NCBI GenBank assembly: GCA_005191425.1
Contig: SUPR01000027.1
Coordinates: 1-37,790, forward strand
Reading direction: 5' to 3'
DNA from: Candidatus Helarchaeota ASGARD archaeon Hel_GB_B
Lineage (GTDB): Archaea; Asgardarchaeota; Lokiarchaeia; Helarchaeales; HEL-GB-B
DNA length: 37,790 bases
In this document: positions 34,553 to 37,790 of the stretch, in pieces
How positions within the stretch are numbered: position 1 is the stretch's first letter
Layout of the letters: every line of letters begins with the position of its first letter
Notes under the pieces: generated by a model
Database searches by the model: none
Told to the model about the DNA's origin: nothing
The model's input: the letters and a program-made list of their open reading frames with translations, nothing else
Made by a program: the position numbers and the translations under genes

Positions 34553-35266
34553 ATATGTTTTTAATTAGAATTTTATTTCATTATAATACTTATTAAGGAA
34601 TATTTAAATCATTGTAATGTTTACTTTTTAAATTTAATCAAATTTATTAAAGCCTTATATTTAAAGTATAACTAAAATTTTTTGGTCTGAATAAAAAAGT
34701 AAAAAGATCAAAACATAAATTTAAAATACATATTTCATGTAATATTTAATCCGAAGAAGAGATATAGAAACTTTCCGAAATTTTACTGAGTTTTTTTAAT
34801 CATTTTGTCTTTTTCTAACTTATTATTAATTGAATAATTACCTATTCTTTTTAATTTCTATACTAAAATCTTTTAAATCATATTTTTATCCGATAATAGG
34901 GCTTCAATTAATTTAATTTTAACCATTTTAATAACTTTTTCCTAAAGATATTTATGATGATTTAAGGTTAATCGGGATTTTTGTTTAATAAAAAATCAAT
35001 AATAATAAATTGTTACTTAGTATTTGTTAATATTACATTTCAATTTTAAATTTTATTTGAATATTTTTTTCCAGAAGGTTCTTTCATTTATCTTTTTTAA
35101 AAATAATGTATACTTTCGAAATTGGCTTTTTGGAAGAATATATAGTTTTTAGTCGGTATTTCAGAAAAACAGACTTTAAATTTTTTTATGATAATATATT
35201 TTTACAGTACTAATCCTAAATCAAATCATTATAATTTACAATTTTTTTTAATGGATTAACGAAATG
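34553..35266. other. Long gene-free AT-rich region upstream of the histone gene
   Basis: About 0.7 kb with no ORF over about 20 codons, no tRNA-like fold and no tandem repeat. It is full of A and T runs. An RTGATGA box (ATGATGA, near 34952) occurs, but no D box follows at the right distance, so I do not call a C/D-box RNA. A non-coding RNA or replication-related role cannot be excluded. Confidence 0.4.
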
Positions 35267-35280
35267 TTTATATATATAAA
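35267..35280 (+). promoter_or_regulatory. TATA box of the histone gene
   Basis: TTTATATATATAAA lies 52-65 bases before the histone ATG, with CGAAATG just upstream in the place of a BRE element. The implied transcript starts roughly 30 bases before the ATG. It is the clearest archaeal core promoter in the window. Confidence 0.6.
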
Positions 35281-35331
35281 GATTTACTATTAAAATATAG
35301 AAAATTAAAATTCCAAATTAATAAAAAAAGA

Positions 35332-35562
35332 ATGAAGGTGTTTAGAACGACAAAAAGAAGATTTTTTGCTTGGTCACCAATTAGAGCTGTTATGGCTGAT
35401 GTCGGGGCAAAAATAGTTGCAAGAGATGCAGTGGATTATTTAATAGAATATTTATCCGAATATACTATTGATCTGACTAAAAGGTCATTAGTATTAGCAA
35501 AACACGCAAATAGAAAGAAAATTACAAAAGATGATATACTCTTGGCAGTAAAAGGCTTTTAA
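35332..35562 (+). CDS. Archaeal histone
   Basis: DNA-wrapping histone-fold protein of 76 residues. The fold runs from about 14 to 76: SPIRAVMADVGAKIVARDAVDYLIEYL and the closing ANRKKITKDDILLAVK, with the R-K-T-I/K-x-x-D-I signature that ends archaeal histones. The first twelve residues (MKVFRTTKRRFF) form a short basic extension before helix 1, slightly longer than in minimal archaeal histones such as HMfB. The gene has its own strong TATA box and a T-rich end, so it is monocistronic and probably highly expressed. It faces the RAM-domain gene. Confidence 0.95.
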   Translation: MKVFRTTKRRFFAWSPIRAVMADVGAKIVARDAVDYLIEYLSEYTIDLTKRSLVLAKHANRKKITKDDILLAVKGF

Positions 35563-35605
35563 AAAAAGTTAAAAAAAATTTTACTCCTTTTTTTTCTAAT
35601 TTATT
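35561..35605. terminator. T-rich bidirectional terminator
   Basis: After the histone stop an A-rich run (AAAAAAAGTTAAAAAAAA) is followed by TTTTACTCC and eight consecutive Ts (35588-35595). The first serves as a T-tract for the convergent minus-strand gene, the second for the histone. Archaeal termination mostly needs only T-runs. Confidence 0.6.
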
Positions 35606-35620
35606 TAAATCGATAAAATC

Positions 35621-35935
35621 TTAAATTCCTTCATTAAAGGTACTATTACTTAAATCTAATCTGAAGGACTCTATATCTCCAGTTAAGGCAATAAGGGTCA
35701 TTGAACGCTTAACAAATTTAGAGCGCCTTATTTTAAGAACAAGTGAATTTAATTCTGCCATTGACTCTGTTTGAATCTTTATAATGATGTCCCAAGCTCC
35801 ATATACTATATAACTTTCTACTACATTTTTTTCCATTTCCCGAATTCGACTAATTACATCATACTCTTTTCCTGTATCTACATTCATCATTAAATAAGCG
35901 ATTGTTAAATTTTCATCATCATTCATTTTAAACAA
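35621..35935 (-). CDS. Lrp/AsnC ligand-binding (RAM) domain protein without HTH
   Basis: A 104-residue stand-alone regulation-of-amino-acid-metabolism domain. The family pattern is visible: ENLTIAYLMMNVDTGKEYDVISRI, then VVESYIVYGAWDIIIKIQTESMAELNSLV, then VKRSMTLIAL; the G-x-W/Y-D motif lines the effector site of Lrp-type octamers. The DNA-binding helix-turn-helix is absent and the length excludes a hidden one. Such SraM-type proteins are common in archaea and may bind amino acids and modulate full-length Lrp partners or enzymes. It starts at an ATG (or the second Met two codons in) and faces the histone. Confidence 0.85.
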   Translation of the reverse strand: MFKMNDDENLTIAYLMMNVDTGKEYDVISRIREMEKNVVESYIVYGAWDIIIKIQTESMAELNSLVLKIRRSKFVKRSMTLIALTGDIESFRLDLSNSTFNEGI

Positions 35936-36127
35936 CTCTTTTTTTCAAGTGGATTTTATATTAAATAGGTTTATTTTTATACAATATAAATATTATTTAA
36001 GTAATTAAATAAATACATAATATCTTCCGAATATTAATTATTACTTATTATTAGTTAAATTTTACTTTTCTAAAAACATAATTAAATAAATAATATTCCT
36101 CTAAAAAATAGAAATGGGTAAATAAAA

Positions 36128-37078
36128 TTGATAATTGATGTACATTGCCATCTTGGGCAATTAAAAATGTTTCCAGACAGTTATATCGACATTTTTGCTA
36201 CACATATATCTCATATAGTTCCAGGTTTATCTAAGGAAGCAGTATATCAATCTGAAATAATGAAAAAGAGTTTTGATGGATCACCGGAGCGACTTATTAA
36301 AGAAATGGACGAAGCTCATATTGACAAAGCAGTAGTTTTTGGTGTAGACTGGGGTCTTGCATTAGGTGAACCAAAAATTCCAATAGAAGAATATAATAAA
36401 TATATTGCTAAGGCATCTCAAGACTATTCTGATAGATTAATTGGGTTCTTTACTATAGATCCACGTAGAAAAAATGCTATTGAATTATTTGAAACTGCTA
36501 TCACAAAATGGGAGATGCGTGGGCTAAAAATACATCCAACAACTGGTTATAAATTAACAGATGAAAAGTCAAGGGCGTTATTCAAGAAAGCTATTGAGTT
36601 AGAGGTACCTATTGTATCCCATTTAGGATATATTACTGCTTTAAAGGGGTATTTAGCAAAACCGCGATATTTTGATGAGATAACCACTGATTTTCCCGAT
36701 CTGAAAATTTCTTTAGCTCATTTAAATTACGGTGAAATAGAAGATTTATTAAATTTAATGTTCTGTAAAACTGGCGTTTATTGCGATTTCTCTTCACATG
36801 GACAGATTCTTATGATGAATTCACCACCAGATTTTTATCGTCAATTGAGGTTCTTTATGAATTTTGAAGGAGTAAAAGACAGGGTAATGTTTGGCACTGA
36901 TTGGCCAATGACCTCAAACATAATGTCTTTGAAAGATTGGGTTGCAACTATTAAAAATCTAGGAAATGAAAAAGTGTCTCAAATATTAAATGTAAATGGA
37001 TATAAACGATTTAAAAAGTCAGAAATTACAAAATTATTAAGTAAAAATGCTCAAAATTTTCTTAAAAATATTTTATAA
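36128..37078 (+). CDS. Amidohydrolase family protein (amidohydro_2/PF04909-like)
   Basis: Metal-dependent TIM-barrel hydrolase or decarboxylase of the ACMSD/amidohydro_2 type, 316 residues. The first metal ligands are DVHCHLG (H6, H8), followed by GLKIHPTTGY (second strand ligand), PIVSHLGYI, LAHLNYGEIEDLL and the closing Asp in FGTDWPMTS. Family members hydrolyse or decarboxylate cyclic and aromatic acids; substrate unknown. The start is a TTG (MIIDVHCHLG) and no ATG is available in this frame, so the family N-terminus supports TTG. The ribosome-binding site is weak (GGGTAAATAAAA). The Lin0512-type gene follows after nine bases and is probably co-transcribed. Confidence 0.85.
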   Translation: MIIDVHCHLGQLKMFPDSYIDIFATHISHIVPGLSKEAVYQSEIMKKSFDGSPERLIKEMDEAHIDKAVVFGVDWGLALGEPKIPIEEYNKYIAKASQDYSDRLIGFFTIDPRRKNAIELFETAITKWEMRGLKIHPTTGYKLTDEKSRALFKKAIELEVPIVSHLGYITALKGYLAKPRYFDEITTDFPDLKISLAHLNYGEIEDLLNLMFCKTGVYCDFSSHGQILMMNSPPDFYRQLRFFMNFEGVKDRVMFGTDWPMTSNIMSLKDWVATIKNLGNEKVSQILNVNGYKRFKKSEITKLLSKNAQNFLKNIL

Positions 37079-37087
37079 TTTATAAAG

Positions 37088-37465
37088 TTGATAATCTTGA
37101 TTAAAAAATTCATTGTACAAATTGGAATGGGCGTTGATCAACATGGTCATAATATGGACGCTACAAAGGCTGCCATAAAAGCAGTGAAAAATGCAATATC
37201 TAATAATTGTCTGGCGGGGCTGAATGAAATATTAAATATAAAAGATCCTCTTGAGATGATTGTGGATATTCTAATTGCTAAACCTAATAATACTACTATT
37301 AACGAAAAAAAAGTTCTCCGGGCTATTCCATTTGGAAAAAAGTCTATTCAGGTTATTGATGGTGGAATGATCGCAAGTGGTATATATATCAAGGAATTAG
37401 GTGATATAAATGATAATATGCTGGTAGTCAATGCTGCAATAACTGTATCATTTGATATAAATTAA
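37088..37465 (+). CDS. Lin0512-family protein
   Basis: Small conserved protein (125 residues) of the Lin0512/TIGR02058 type, whose function is unknown. Hallmarks are IGMGVDQHGHNMDATKAAIKAVKNAI near the start, AIPFGKKSIQVIDGGMIASG and the closing VVNAAITVSF. The GVDQHG motif may bind metal or substrate. Two TTG codons are possible starts (37088 or 37097, MIKKFIVQIG); neither has a clear Shine-Dalgarno site. It is coupled to the amidohydrolase upstream by close spacing, and the pair may act in one small pathway. It converges with the DUF364 gene. Confidence 0.8.
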   Translation: MIILIKKFIVQIGMGVDQHGHNMDATKAAIKAVKNAISNNCLAGLNEILNIKDPLEMIVDILIAKPNNTTINEKKVLRAIPFGKKSIQVIDGGMIASGIYIKELGDINDNMLVVNAAITVSFDIN

Positions 37466-37478
37466 AAAATTAAATCCA

Positions 37479-37790
37479 TTAGCCCTTTTTTATAAAATAT
37501 TTTTTTCCAAATTTTTTAAAATCCCTAGTCCCTCCGCCATTTAATATTATATCTCGAACTTTAAATGGTGCTATAATCATAGTGCCTGCAATTCGAGTTA
37601 AACCTCTTTTGAATAAAGGGTTTGGGATGCAGCTTGCTGTAGGACCAATTAATATGCATTCTGGACAATTTTTACCTTTTTCTAAAATTTCATCAATAGT
37701 ACCGTTAACTAGTGACGATCCTGTAATAAGTAAAACGTTTATTTCATCAATAAATTCCAAATTATTAACAATCGAGATACCAGAGAGAGA
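37479..37790 (-). CDS. DUF364 protein (putative heavy-metal chelation domain), partial at right edge
   Basis: The track calls 37479-37760 from a TTG, but the frame stays open to the right edge (SLSGISIVNNLEFIDEINVL), so this is the C-terminal third of a longer gene whose start lies outside. Motifs fit DUF364: LLITGSSLVNGTIDEIL, ILIGPTASCIPNPLFKRGLTRIAGTMI, then NGGGTRDFKKFGKK. The family is Rossmann-like and annotated as a putative heavy-metal chelation or molybdenum-related domain, with no proven activity. It converges with the Lin0512-type gene, 13 bases apart. Confidence 0.8.
   Translation of the reverse strand, partial: SLSGISIVNNLEFIDEINVLLITGSSLVNGTIDEILEKGKNCPECILIGPTASCIPNPLFKRGLTRIAGTMIIAPFKVRDIILNGGGTRDFKKFGKKYFIKKG

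Noticed and set aside
34940-34990. C-box-like ATGATGA, possible C/D-box RNA
   Set aside because: No CTGA D box follows within the expected distance and no terminal stem is visible.
1-37790. CRISPR arrays, tRNA or rRNA genes
   Set aside because: No spaced direct repeats, tRNA T-loop signatures or conserved rRNA stretches were seen by eye.

Overview
This is a very AT-rich archaeal chromosome segment, most likely from an Asgard (Lokiarchaeia/Promethearchaeota-like) archaeon. Archaeal markers are a stand-alone histone, archaeal TATA-type promoters, T-rich terminators, and DUF389, UPF0047, Lrp-type RAM and KaiC/GvpD-like proteins. The Asgard flavour comes from eukaryote-like architectures: a tandem pair of TRAPP (Bet3/V4R-fold)-like proteins, a WD40 propeller fused to winged helices and a longin/roadblock-like C-terminus, and HEAT, TPR and coiled-coil scaffold proteins beside a three-module Cdc48-like AAA protein. 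No rRNA, tRNA, CRISPR array or actin/ESCRT/small-GTPase gene was seen, so the lineage call is inference.

Layout. 1-~980: the end of a reverse-strand surface-protein-like reading frame, richer in GC than the rest, frame-broken and running off the left edge. 1.2-2.6 kb: a membrane M50 protease and a seven-helix membrane protein. 2.6-11.5 kb: a scaffold block of coiled-coil and HEAT-like proteins on the minus strand, then TPR protein, triple-AAA protein and a helical protein on the plus strand. 11.6-14.7 kb: a tight HAD phosphatase, PfkB kinase, radical SAM/SPASM operon. 14.8-17.3 kb: the WD40/winged-helix/longin-like protein. 17.5-20.2 kb: an NDP-forming acyl-CoA synthetase alpha-type protein, a convergent UPF0047 (YjbQ) gene and a small membrane protein.

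20.3-26.3 kb is the most accessory part. It holds a large adenine DNA methyltransferase of the Eco57I/type IIG type with no visible nuclease, the TRAPP-like pair, and a PD-(D/E)XK-like nuclease with a 21-bp-repeat-encoded coiled coil. A decayed tandem copy of that gene follows, and both are bracketed by what look like transposase zinc-ribbon remnants. 26.3-34.5 kb: Hsp20 with a perfect palindrome beside its TATA box, a transglutaminase-like protein, a beta-glucuronidase-like GH2 enzyme, a GvpD/KaiC-like ATPase, an ATP-grasp ligase, a pyruvate-kinase-C-like protein, and a DUF389 membrane protein that seems to start at a non-canonical ATT codon. 34.5-37.8 kb: a long gene-free AT-rich stretch, the histone, a RAM-only Lrp relative, an amidohydrolase, a Lin0512-family protein and a DUF364 gene cut by the right edge.

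The main working ideas are three. The scaffold/AAA block and the WD40 protein may be parts of protein-remodelling or trafficking machinery. The HAD-PfkB-radical SAM genes look like one metabolic pathway. The 20-26 kb region has the marks of a small mobile or defence-like island next to trafficking-type genes. All functions are read from motifs by eye; no search was run.
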